From JAAGZL01 sp964628835 (GTDB lineage: Bacteria; Pseudomonadota; Gammaproteobacteria; Chromatiales; Chromatiaceae), in assembly GCA_964628835.1 (NCBI GenBank), contig CAZVME010000005.1, positions 1 to 64,000 on the forward strand: DNA of 64,000 nt, read 5' to 3'. The notes beneath the pieces are model-generated. The model was given only the letters and a program-made list of their open reading frames with translations, made no database searches and was not told the origin of the DNA. Positions 35,533-43,596 of the stretch are shown here, one piece after another. Positions within the stretch are counted from its first letter, which is position 1, and every line of letters begins with the position of its first letter. Both the position numbers and the translations under genes were made by a program.

Positions 35533-36729
35533 ATGCAGAATCATCTGGAGCGATTGAAGGTATTGAGCGCGGGCATTCTCAGCTTGATTCTCATGCTGGG
35601 TATCGCACGTTTTTCCTATACCCCGCTGTTGCCTCTGATGCAGCAGCAGGCAGGGTTGGGTGTGTCTGAGGGCGGCTGGTTGGCTGCTATCAACTATATG
35701 GGCTATCTCAGTGGTGCCATTGCTGCTGCATCCATCAGTGATCTGGTGCTCAAGGATCGGCTGTATCGTATTGGTTTGGTGGTGGCGGTGGTAACCACTG
35801 CCGGTATGGGTCTAACTGAGAATGTCTGGTTGTGGGCCGCACTAAGGTTCTTTGCCGGTCTGAGCAGTGCGGCTGGATTGCTCCTGGGGTCGGGCTTGAT
35901 CCTGAATTGGCTGATACGTCACGATTATCGCAGTGAACTGGGTATCCATTTTAGTGGGGTTGGCCTGGGTATCGGTCTTTGCGCCGTCGCTGTTGAGCTG
36001 ATGCAGCATTATTTCGATTGGAGTCAGCAGTGGTTACTGTTTACCTTAGCGGGTTGTTTTATCCTAATCCCGGCCTGGGTCTGGCTGCCGCGCCCTGACA
36101 CCACTACCCTGACTCGTAGTGGTGTGTCGATGTTGGACACACCACCAAGCCGGAACTTTCTCAGGATATTTATGGCGGCCTATTTTTGTGCCGGTGTAGG
36201 CTATGTGGTCAGTGCCACCTTTATTGTGGCCATAATCGACCAGTTACCTGGTTTGGCCGGCAGGGGCGCATGGACCTTTATGGTCCTGGGGTTGGCTGCG
36301 ATGCCTGCATGTATTATCTGGGATCTGATAGCCTGTAGAGTCGGTGATATCAACGCATTGATCGCCGCCTTCCTGCTTCAGATTGTGGGGATCCTGCTGC
36401 CAGTTGTGGGGTCCAGCCTGACCTTGGCAATTATTGGTGCTGCACTGTTTGGCGCCAGTTTTATCGGTATCGTCAGCCTGGTGCTTACCATGGCCGGTCG
36501 CTACTATCCCACCCGACCTGCCAAGATGATGGGGAAGATGACCGTCTCCTATGGTGTTGCCCAGATCCTGGCCCCGGCCATTACCGGCGTGCTGGCGGAA
36601 CAGACTGGAAGTTATAATGTGGGTCTCTACATAGCTGCGAGTGTTATGCTGCTGGGTGCTCTGCTGATGTTGAGGCTCAGGATGCTAGTGCGTTATGAAG
36701 AGAGGGCGTTAGCTGCTGATATACATTGA
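35533..36729 (+). CDS. YbfB/YjiJ family MFS transporter
   Basis: This 398-residue major facilitator superfamily protein has twelve predicted membrane segments. The YbfB/YjiJ-type start GIARFSYTPLLPLMQQQ and repeated NYMGYLSGA region identify the subfamily, whose substrates are mostly unknown. An AAGGAG site lies five bases before the ATG. Its divergent LysR neighbour is the likely regulator. A diverged copy of its last about 22 codons is found at 41631-41699. Confidence 0.87.
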   Translation: MQNHLERLKVLSAGILSLILMLGIARFSYTPLLPLMQQQAGLGVSEGGWLAAINYMGYLSGAIAAASISDLVLKDRLYRIGLVVAVVTTAGMGLTENVWLWAALRFFAGLSSAAGLLLGSGLILNWLIRHDYRSELGIHFSGVGLGIGLCAVAVELMQHYFDWSQQWLLFTLAGCFILIPAWVWLPRPDTTTLTRSGVSMLDTPPSRNFLRIFMAAYFCAGVGYVVSATFIVAIIDQLPGLAGRGAWTFMVLGLAAMPACIIWDLIACRVGDINALIAAFLLQIVGILLPVVGSSLTLAIIGAALFGASFIGIVSLVLTMAGRYYPTRPAKMMGKMTVSYGVAQILAPAITGVLAEQTGSYNVGLYIAASVMLLGALLMLRLRMLVRYEERALAADIH

Positions 36730-36941
36730 ACGCCCTGAGTACATTTAACGCTGAGCTAACTGTACCAGGCCAATTTTTCCAGTGGATATCTATTAGGAAT
36801 TCTTGGAGGAGAACTGGAGTGCCAGCAACCAGATAATCTGGCGCCAGATAGGTGGAAAGGTTTCGCGGTTCACATCGGGCAAGATAAAGCCTTACCGTTG
36901 CTGGAGCGACCCCTCACGGTAAAAAGTTACTTGTTTGTGCA

Positions 36942-38360
36942 TTATGTGCCGCAAAATGTTTTGGCAATTCGTTCATGCGCTAGGGGTGGTTCACAGTAGT
37001 GTGCGAGATCTGGTTGTACGGTAAAAGGCTCTGCAAGCACCTGCCCCAGTTCGTTAAATATACTGAAATCGCCCTGAAAAGCGGCCTGAATGGCCCGCTC
37101 TACCTGATGGTTTCGGGGGATTACAACAGGATTGCTAGATGCCATCAGCTGGGCGGCTTCTTGACGGCCACCAGTTTGATCTTGTATACGCCGGAGCCAT
37201 CTAGGCTCAAATTCGCCGAATACGGGAGCAGCGTTACTATCCAGTTGCACCGCCAGTTGCCGGAAGCTATGACTGTAATCCAGCTGGCTGTCCTGTAGGT
37301 GTTGCAGCCAGGCGGTGATCAGATCATGGTTGCCCGCGTTGTTCTCGGTGAGGCCGAGTTTTTTGCTCATCAAGGCTAAGTAATGGGTTTCAAAATGTGG
37401 TTGGAATCGATCCAGTGCTGATCCATAGTCCTCCTGTTTTCCCTCCAGCATTATCAGGCATTCACTTAACCGCGCCAGATTCCACAGTGCCATATTCGCC
37501 TGCTGGCTGTATGCATAGCGGCCGTATTGATCGATGGAGCTAAAGACCTTGTCTATATGAAACTCATCCATGAAGGCGCAGGGGCCGTAATCCAGGGTTT
37601 CACCTGAGATTGCCGTATTGTCAGTGTTCATTACGCCATGAATAAACCCAAGGCTCATCCAGTGGGCAATCAGCCTGGCCTGGGCTTCCACCACTTCGGC
37701 AAAGAAGGCCCGTACCGGATGGTCGCTTGATGCCGCATCTGGATAGTGTCTAGCCATGGCGTAGTTTGTTAGTTCTTCCAGCGCATCCCGGTCACCCTGT
37801 GCTGCGAAGAATTGAAAAGTACCCACCCGGATATGGCTGGAAGCCACCCTGGTAAGCACCCCGCCCGGTTCTTTTGCTTCGCGGAACACCGCCTCACCGG
37901 TGCTGACCGCAGCTAGAGCACGTGTGGTCGGCACCCCCAGCCTATGCATGGCCTCGCTGAGCAGGTATTCCCGAATTACCGGTCCCAGCGATGACTTGCC
38001 ATCACCGCTTCGGGAAAAAGGAGTTTGTCCCGATCCCTTGAGTTGGATATCGTACCGGCGCCCATCTGCCGGGCTGATGACCTCCCCCAGCAGAGCGGCC
38101 CGGCCATCGCCGAGTTGGGGTACGAAGTGACCAAATTGATGGCCAGCGTAGGCCATAGCAATGGTCTTGCCGTCGGGCAAAGGTTCGCTGCCACTGAAAA
38201 TGCCCTTTAGGTTGACTTGGTCGGTATCTAGATCATTCAGGCCAAGGTGTGTAGCCAACTCCTTATTCCAGGCGATCAACTCGGGATTGAGGGCAGGGGC
38301 GGTTTGGATTTGTGCGTAAAAATGCCCTGGGAGTTGGGAATAGCTATTTATTAAGTCCAT
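36942..38360 (-). CDS. selO: Protein adenylyltransferase SelO (YdiU family)
   Basis: SelO is a pseudokinase-fold enzyme that transfers AMP from ATP to protein hydroxyl groups, linked to redox stress. The 472-residue protein has AYAGHQFGHFVPQLGDGRA, QLKGSGQTPFSRSGDGK (inverted ATP orientation loop), GFIHGVMNTDNTAISGETLDYGP with the catalytic Asp/Asn, and the C-terminal TFCGT with a conserved cysteine. All nucleotide-binding motifs seem intact. It stands alone, flanked by short gene-free spacers. Confidence 0.93.
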   Translation of the reverse strand: MDLINSYSQLPGHFYAQIQTAPALNPELIAWNKELATHLGLNDLDTDQVNLKGIFSGSEPLPDGKTIAMAYAGHQFGHFVPQLGDGRAALLGEVISPADGRRYDIQLKGSGQTPFSRSGDGKSSLGPVIREYLLSEAMHRLGVPTTRALAAVSTGEAVFREAKEPGGVLTRVASSHIRVGTFQFFAAQGDRDALEELTNYAMARHYPDAASSDHPVRAFFAEVVEAQARLIAHWMSLGFIHGVMNTDNTAISGETLDYGPCAFMDEFHIDKVFSSIDQYGRYAYSQQANMALWNLARLSECLIMLEGKQEDYGSALDRFQPHFETHYLALMSKKLGLTENNAGNHDLITAWLQHLQDSQLDYSHSFRQLAVQLDSNAAPVFGEFEPRWLRRIQDQTGGRQEAAQLMASSNPVVIPRNHQVERAIQAAFQGDFSIFNELGQVLAEPFTVQPDLAHYCEPPLAHERIAKTFCGT

Positions 38361-38638
38361 TTGATAAGTTTCGCATTCTTTGGTCGATGTTCAACCATGA
38401 CTAAATTCGGTGAATTAGCCTTTTATTCCAGCTGACTGGAAATTAAAACAATGGGATTAACATAATGGGCAATTATATGAGGCTACTCTAGGGGGCTAGT
38501 CGTTAACTGGCCAGACTAGGATATGAGTTACACAACTGCCGGGCAGGTTTATAAGTGTCTGGTCATGTCGGCTACTGACACAAAGCAGGCGGTTGCCAGG
38601 GCTTTACAATGTAGGCTGGAAGACGCCCAAGTGCCCTA

Positions 38639-38932
38639 CTACGTATACTCGTTGATGCAGCACTCTTCTTTGAGAAATTCAATCAACCCATCAAGCGCAC
38701 CGTATTGCGGAACGCAATAAAGAGTCCTTCCATCTCTATGCTGGACAACCAATCCAACGGAAACCAGGCGAGTTATATGATGCGACAGCGTAGAACCGGG
38801 GACCCCAAGAGCAGATTGCAGCTCTCCGACAGGTACACCTTGCTTGCCACCTCTAACTAGGTATCGAAATATCTTCAGACGTGTCTCATGACCCAATTCA
38901 GCTAAGCATTTTGCAGCAATATCTACCTGCAT
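38639..38932 (-). CDS. arsR: ArsR/SmtB-family repressor with C-terminal Cys pair
   Basis: This 97-residue winged-helix repressor has the recognition helix GVPGSTLSHHITRL. It lacks the classical ELCVCDL arsenic site but ends with KEECC (C91, C92), as in the atypical ArsR of Acidithiobacillus, where C-terminal cysteines bind As(III). It is divergent from an ArsP-like permease, with two related operators between them. Repression relieved by arsenite or a methylated arsenical is therefore the likely regulation, by inference. Confidence 0.87.
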   Translation of the reverse strand: MQVDIAAKCLAELGHETRLKIFRYLVRGGKQGVPVGELQSALGVPGSTLSHHITRLVSVGLVVQHRDGRTLYCVPQYGALDGLIEFLKEECCINEYT

Positions 38933-38945
38933 ATTTATTATCCGG

Positions 38946-38985
38946 TGATCAATATATTTCGATATTACTAGAAATATATTGATCA
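38946..38985. promoter_or_regulatory. ArsR operator 1 (long perfect dyad)
   Basis: Perfect inverted repeat with arms TGATCAATATATTTC (38946-38960) and GAAATATATTGATCA (38971-38985) around a 10-base spacer. It lies 14 bases upstream of arsR. Its core at 38955-38977 matches operator 2 at 20 of 23 positions. Confidence 0.8.
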
Positions 38986-39006
38986 GGCAAAATGGGTGTG
39001 ATAGAT

Positions 39007-39029
39007 TATTTCTATATTCTTAGAAATAT
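39007..39029. promoter_or_regulatory. ArsR operator 2
   Basis: A second 23-base copy of the operator core (TATTTC ... TAGAAATAT) lies directly before the permease start and exactly 52 bases (about five helical turns) from operator 1. The two same-face sites fit cooperative repression of both divergent genes. Confidence 0.75.
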
Positions 39030-39037
39030 CAAATAAT

Positions 39038-40021
39038 GTGGTGAATTGTATGGATGGGCTCAATAGCTTTCTGTTTAAACCGGAAGTTCAACTAATGCTT
39101 ATGAATAGTGCAGAAATGTTTGTTCAGTTATTTGTCGAACTTACGTTGCTATTTATAGTCATCAGTTATTTAGTTGCACTGATCAATCAAAAGCTCTCTG
39201 CAGAGAAAATACAGCGATTACTAGGTTCCAGAAAAGGGCGTGGGTATCTAACTGCAGCTGCACTTGGTGCGGTGACGCCATTCTGTAGCTGTTCAACAAT
39301 ACCTATGCTGATTGGGCTGCTGAAGGCGCGGGCGGGGTTTGGCCCTACCATGACCTTTTTGTTCACGTCACCGTTACTAAATCCTATTGTCATTGCGCTT
39401 TTCATTCCTGTCCTGGGATTGGAAGCTACATTTTGGTACGCAGGGCTAGCGCTTGGGACATCTGTGTTTGCCGGATATATGTTGCAGTATTTTAGATTTG
39501 ATCGGTTTATAAAGCAGAAAATGTTGGAACCTGAACTATCTGTTTCTGTTGCCGGATGCGGGGACAGTCAAGAGCAATCGTGCTGCGCAGGTGTAATAAA
39601 AAAACAGCCATCAATATGGCAGAAAGCATGGCAGGAGAGCTGGTCACTCTTTCGTACCATGATGCCATACATGGTTGTCGCCATGTTTATTGGTGCAGTT
39701 GTACACGGTTTCGTCCCGGCAGATTTTTTTACCCAGGTGGCCAGTGCAGACAATCCGGTAGCAGTACCCGCAGCCGCGCTGATTGGAATTCCGCTCTACA
39801 TCCGAGTAACAGCTTTGCTTCCTCTGGTTGGCTCATTTGTCGCGAAAGGTGTAAGCATGGGGGCAATTATTGCACTGGTTATTGGTAGCGGTGGGGCTAG
39901 CTTGCCCGAAATGATCCTTCTTAAGAAACTATTCTACTGGCCCCTTTTACTGGCATTTCTGGCAGTGATTTTCAGCATGGCCGTTATCGCTGGTTTTGTG
40001 TTTAATAACCTTTTGGTCTAA
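39038..40021 (+). CDS. arsP: ArsP/DUF318-family permease
   Basis: This 327-residue membrane permease has about eight to ten helices and the hallmark TPFCSCSTIPMLIGLLKARAGFGPTMTF cysteine motif of ArsP-like proteins, which export trivalent organoarsenicals. A cytoplasmic loop has another cysteine cluster (CGDSQEQSCCAG). The start is GTG 39038, with ATG 39050 as an alternative that also fits. Divergent ArsR control supports an arsenic link, but related permeases have other substrates, so the symbol is tentative. Confidence 0.78.
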   Translation: MVNCMDGLNSFLFKPEVQLMLMNSAEMFVQLFVELTLLFIVISYLVALINQKLSAEKIQRLLGSRKGRGYLTAAALGAVTPFCSCSTIPMLIGLLKARAGFGPTMTFLFTSPLLNPIVIALFIPVLGLEATFWYAGLALGTSVFAGYMLQYFRFDRFIKQKMLEPELSVSVAGCGDSQEQSCCAGVIKKQPSIWQKAWQESWSLFRTMMPYMVVAMFIGAVVHGFVPADFFTQVASADNPVAVPAAALIGIPLYIRVTALLPLVGSFVAKGVSMGAIIALVIGSGGASLPEMILLKKLFYWPLLLAFLAVIFSMAVIAGFVFNNLLV

Positions 40022-40086
40022 CTAGGTGAATTTAACTTGTAACTGCAACTCGTAACGAGTTGGTAAGAGGGAAAGCTGCGTATGAT

Positions 40087-40449
40087 TCAGTTATTTCGCC
40101 CAGCAGGCCACCAGAGCTGCCTGTTTATACCTTTTACCAGAAACTCTGCTATTTTAATCTGGGTTTTATGGTCCAACAGATATTTCTGTAGTGCCTCAGC
40201 ACCTTGGGTGTTTACCTGTCCTAATTCCATAGCCACCTAATACTAAAGCTCTCCACCTGGTGCTTGCCGTAATGCGGAATCACAATGTCTGCTTCATTCT
40301 GCCGCGCTTTCTTATAGGCGTCACTTCCACTATAAACTTCTATTGAATAACCTAAATCCTTTTTGAATTTTGGCAATAAATGATCCAGTAATTCACTGTA
40401 ATCAGGCGTGTTCACCACGGCTAATCTAATGGTGCGTAGAGTTATTTCT
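40087..40449 (-). pseudogene. Remnant of a TupA-like ABC substrate-binding protein
   Basis: Two pieces of one protein remain. One covers TIRLAVVNTPDYSELLDHLL to SDAYKKARQNEADIVIPHYGKH (about 40449-40260). The other is a C-terminal piece, NTQGAEALQKYLLDHKTQIKIAEF to NRQLWWPAGRNN with its stop at 40087. Both match the tungstate/molybdate-type binding protein family, but the middle is deleted and the frames no longer join. The N-terminus is cut by the neighbouring gene. No transporter permease or ATPase is left nearby. Confidence 0.75.
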
Positions 40450-41308
40450 TAGGGATCAAAAGAAGTTTTAACAGATCAATGGGATTGTGATCATGCGCTG
40501 CGGCGAGGTCCCGAATACCATCGGTGGCGGTTGCGCTAATGCCACCGGCATGCAAACGAGTCAGGCAGGTTTTGAGGCCCACCCCGGCTATCTTACACAG
40601 CTCGGCAATGCTCTTGCGTCCCAGACCAGTGCCGGAAAATTCCGCCTCGATATCCTCGGGGGTCCACTGTTTCTTGCTGGCTGGTATTACCTGTTCCCTG
40701 TGTTTGCCGATGTGGCCAAAAATGACCATCGGTGTGGTGTTGTTGTTGCGGGCAATAGTATCCAGTGATTCATCCGGATCAAAGCTGATGTTGTTCTGTC
40801 GTAGCTCATTGGCTGCGTCATCCAGGTTCAATCGCATGCGTTTTGCCATACCTTTGAGTGATATCTCTTCAGCATGGCCAAACGGTGGCTCCACTTCGGG
40901 GCTGGTAACCCAGCTGCTTTTTATAGCGTCGTTCAGGGCAAATACCCAACTGGCAGGTGGCAGGTTGTAGATGGAGAGCGCCACTATGATCATGGTGAGT
41001 AGTAGTGATGCCACCAACTCACGGCTCAGGTTTAGCTCTCCCTTGATCCGTTCGGCCAGGTATTTCTTGAACGGTTTCCAGTTGAAATAGAGGTGCAGTG
41101 CGCCGGTGACAATAAAGATGCCGCCAAACATCATATGTACCCAGCCCCACTGCTCTTTATCAAGACCGGCAAACGACCAGTGGATCCAGTAGGCGATACG
41201 GCCCTGAGGAACTATGTAGAGAATGATCCCAGTGACGGTAAGCACCAAAAAGGCCCAGGTCACAAGAAAAGCTATCAACGAACGAAGTGATTGTTTATTT
41301 TTTATCAC
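40442..41308 (-). CDS. DUF4405-type membrane protein with cytoplasmic/periplasmic tail
   Basis: This 288-residue protein has an N-terminal cytochrome b561-like bundle of four helices (about 8-32, 55-77, 95-115 and nearby). Conserved histidines in WGWVHMMFGGIF and GALHLYFNWKPF, typical of DUF4405, may bind heme. A soluble C-terminal tail (about 145-288) has two helix-hairpin-like segments, the second around IAELCKIAGVGLKTCLTRL. The start is GTG 41308 after a GGAG motif. A PepSY remnant lies directly upstream, a frequent partner. The exact role is unknown. Confidence 0.7.
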   Translation of the reverse strand: MIKNKQSLRSLIAFLVTWAFLVLTVTGIILYIVPQGRIAYWIHWSFAGLDKEQWGWVHMMFGGIFIVTGALHLYFNWKPFKKYLAERIKGELNLSRELVASLLLTMIIVALSIYNLPPASWVFALNDAIKSSWVTSPEVEPPFGHAEEISLKGMAKRMRLNLDDAANELRQNNISFDPDESLDTIARNNNTTPMVIFGHIGKHREQVIPASKKQWTPEDIEAEFSGTGLGRKSIAELCKIAGVGLKTCLTRLHAGGISATATDGIRDLAAAHDHNPIDLLKLLLIPKK

Positions 41309-41329
41309 TGTATATATCCTGTTCTCCGG

Positions 41330-41494
41330 CTAGTCGCGGTTAATCACTTCACCACTTGCTGCGTCGACCTTTAATTCGTACGCTCTGCCGCCGGGTCCGA
41401 TAAGCTTTATCTCGCAAAGATCGCGTCCACGTTCTATCTCACGCTTCACCTAAATGATACGAGCATTTTCCTCAGCCGCAATGCGATTTGGCAA
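41330..41494 (-). pseudogene. PepSY-domain protein remnant
   Basis: Reading on the minus strand gives LPNRIAAEENARII, an in-frame TAG, then VKREIERGRDLCEIKLIGPGG and YELKVDAASGEVINRD with a stop at 41330. That is the C-terminal half of a PepSY domain. The internal stop and missing N-terminus indicate decay. Its position before the DUF4405 gene suggests an old PepSY/cytochrome-b-like operon. Confidence 0.7.
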
Positions 41495-41630
41495 TGTTGA
41501 GGTGCCAATTGGTGACGAGTGGTTTACGCTACGCTACTTATAGTACTCTTCGTTTTCGTGTTTTTTACCTTCACCGAGACTAAGGCTGCCAAACCCAAAA
41601 ACTTACATAACGGGCCGTGCTGGCGGGTGT

Positions 41631-41699
41631 TTGCTGATGTCGAGGCTCAGGGTGTTAGTGCGTTGTGAAGAAGGGGCCTTAGCCGCTGAAATGCATTGA
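41631..41699 (+). pseudogene. Duplicate C-terminal tail of the MFS transporter
   Basis: The frame encodes LLMSRLRVLVRCEEGALAAEMH and a stop. It is nearly identical to the last residues of the MFS gene at about 36664-36729 (LLMLRLRMLVRYEERALAADIH). Nothing of the upstream MFS sequence is recognisable, so this is a leftover from duplication or rearrangement of that locus. Confidence 0.75.
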
Positions 41700-41712
41700 G
41701 TGGTATGGCCCA

Positions 41713-42420
41713 CTAAGGGGTCCTGGCCAGGGCCCAGACATCGACTCGCTTCACCCCGTCTTGCTTCAGTATCCTGGCAAGTTCCAATACGGTGCTGCCG
41801 GTGGTGACCACATCGTCCAGTATCACCACATGCGAATGCTCCAGTTTTTGAGTCAGTTTGAATGCCCCACGGACATTTTTTCGTCGCCACTTCTTGTCCA
41901 GGTTTGATTGCGCCTTGGTTGCCAGGATGCGTTTGCATTTGCGGGTGTCCACGGGGATATGAAAATGCCGCCCCAGAGGGCGCGCCAGCTCCAGCGCCTG
42001 ATTAAAGCCCCTTTCCCGCAAACGAGACCGATGCAACGGTACCGGCAGTATTAGATCTGGTATGGGGAGTTGCTTGGCCTCGATAGATTTGATCAACAGG
42101 CTGGCCAGTAATCTGCCGTTTTGCAGCTTACCGGAGAACTTGAATGCACTAATCAGGTTTGAGATCGGGTAGCCATAGGAGAAGGCCGCATGGCAACGGT
42201 CAAATAGTGGGACCTGTTTCAGGCAGTTGCCGCAGACCAGGCTGCCAGAATGGTGTGGGGGGAGCGGTAGTGCGCAGACGTGGCAGCAGTGTTGGTTGTG
42301 TGGCAGTTCGTCCAGGCAGGGGCTGCAGATGTCCATGCCGCTAGTGTTGGTGGAACTGCACAGCAGGCAGATAGGTGGATATAGCCTAGACTGTATGTAA
42401 TTGATCCATTTGTAAACCAC
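41713..42420 (-). CDS. comF: ComF family amidophosphoribosyltransferase-like protein
   Basis: This 235-residue protein has an N-terminal zinc-ribbon (CLLC ... CSPCLDEL ... CHVC and CGNC) and a phosphoribosyltransferase-fold domain with the PRPP loop VVILDDVVTTGST. ComF is needed for internalising transforming DNA in competent bacteria, although the gammaproteobacterial homologues (GntX) vary in role. The start is GTG 42420. The gene is divergent from bioB, and the bio operator overlaps its start, a common gammaproteobacterial arrangement. Confidence 0.9.
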   Translation of the reverse strand: MVYKWINYIQSRLYPPICLLCSSTNTSGMDICSPCLDELPHNQHCCHVCALPLPPHHSGSLVCGNCLKQVPLFDRCHAAFSYGYPISNLISAFKFSGKLQNGRLLASLLIKSIEAKQLPIPDLILPVPLHRSRLRERGFNQALELARPLGRHFHIPVDTRKCKRILATKAQSNLDKKWRRKNVRGAFKLTQKLEHSHVVILDDVVTTGSTVLELARILKQDGVKRVDVWALARTP

Positions 42421-42463
42421 TAAACTCCCTTCTAGTTGACATCGGCTATGTATACCTTACTAT
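42410..42463 (+). promoter_or_regulatory. BirA operator and sigma-70 promoter of the bio operon
   Basis: The left half-site TTGTAAACC (42410-42418) is perfect for BirA. After 15 bases, AGTTGACAT (42434-42442) matches the right half GGTTTACAA at six of nine positions. A sigma-70 promoter overlaps it: TTGACA (42436-42441), a 16-base spacer, then TACTAT (42458-42463). Holo-BirA binding would block both this promoter and the comF start region. Confidence 0.75.
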
Positions 42464-42531
42464 GGGCCACCTGTTTTTTGCGGGGCAGTATGGCACCCGT
42501 TGGTTGGGAATAATAGAGGAATTTGTACACT

Positions 42532-43524
42532 ATGAGCAGCACAAATCTTAGGCACGACCGGAGTCAGGAGGAGATTGAGGCGCTATTGGACCTGCCCTTC
42601 AACGACCTTATGTTTAAGGCCCAGACCATACATCGTGAGAATTTTAATCCTAATGTGGTGCAGGTGAGCACCCTGCTCAGCATCAAGACCGGTACCTGTT
42701 CGGAAGATTGTGGTTACTGTTCCCAGAGCTCCAAGTACAACACCGAGCTGGAGCCCGAAAAGCTGATGCCGCTGGATCAGGTTATAGAGACAGCCCAAGC
42801 CGCCAAGGACAACGGGGCCACCCGTTTCTGCATGGGGGCGGCATGGCGCAACCCCACCGATACCAACCTGGACAGCGTCATCGATATGATCGATGCGGTG
42901 CATGATCTGAATATGGAGACCTGTGTCACCCTGGGCATGCTGAATGAGGGTCAGGCCAAGCGCCTGAGTGGTGCCGGGCTTAGCTACTACAACCACAACC
43001 TGGACACCTCTCCCGAGTTCTACGGTAATGTGATTACCACTCGCACCTACCAGGATCGTCTGGACACCCTGGAGCATGTGCGCGCCCAAGGCATCAATAT
43101 ATGCAGCGGCGGCATCCTGGGTATGGGTGAGTCCCGTCAGGATCGCGCCTCTATGTTGCGGGAGCTATGTAACCTGCCCAAACACCCGGACTCTGTACCC
43201 ATCAACATGCTGGTGCAGGTGGAGGGTACACCGCTATATGGCACCGAGGCCCTGGACCCGTTTGAGTTTGTCCGCATCGTAGCGGTGGCCCGTACCCTGA
43301 TGCCCGAGTCCAACGTGCGCCTCTCTGCCGGTCGCACCGAGATGAATGATGAGATGCAGGCGCTCTGTTTTCTGGCGGGTGCCAACTCCATGTTCTATGG
43401 TGATCGACTGCTCACCACAGACAACCCGGATGAAGATCGGGACCGCCAGCTGTTTAAGCGTCTGGGCATGCGTTTTGAAGAGATGGAAGAGTTGCCGGAC
43501 GCCAAGAAAAACGTCCAGGCCTGA
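42532..43524 (+). CDS. bioB: Biotin synthase
   Basis: BioB is the radical SAM enzyme that inserts sulfur into dethiobiotin, the last step of biotin synthesis. The 330-residue protein has the radical SAM cluster motif CSEDCGYC and conserved residues QVSTLLSIKTG, YNHNLDTSPEFYG and SAGRTEM for the second cluster. ATG 42532 follows AGAGGA. An in-frame TTG at 42523 is less likely. It is the first gene of bioBFHCD under the BirA-type operator. Confidence 0.96.
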   Translation: MSSTNLRHDRSQEEIEALLDLPFNDLMFKAQTIHRENFNPNVVQVSTLLSIKTGTCSEDCGYCSQSSKYNTELEPEKLMPLDQVIETAQAAKDNGATRFCMGAAWRNPTDTNLDSVIDMIDAVHDLNMETCVTLGMLNEGQAKRLSGAGLSYYNHNLDTSPEFYGNVITTRTYQDRLDTLEHVRAQGINICSGGILGMGESRQDRASMLRELCNLPKHPDSVPINMLVQVEGTPLYGTEALDPFEFVRIVAVARTLMPESNVRLSAGRTEMNDEMQALCFLAGANSMFYGDRLLTTDNPDEDRDRQLFKRLGMRFEEMEELPDAKKNVQA

Positions 43525-43596
43525 TTCAGCTACAGTTTTATTAAATACCAGCCGAACGTAATCCATGCGTCCCTGGGGCACACTCGAGCAATAACA

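Noticed and set aside
38523..38720. 65-codon plus-strand frame
   Set aside because: It overlaps the 3' end of arsR on the other strand and has no supporting features.
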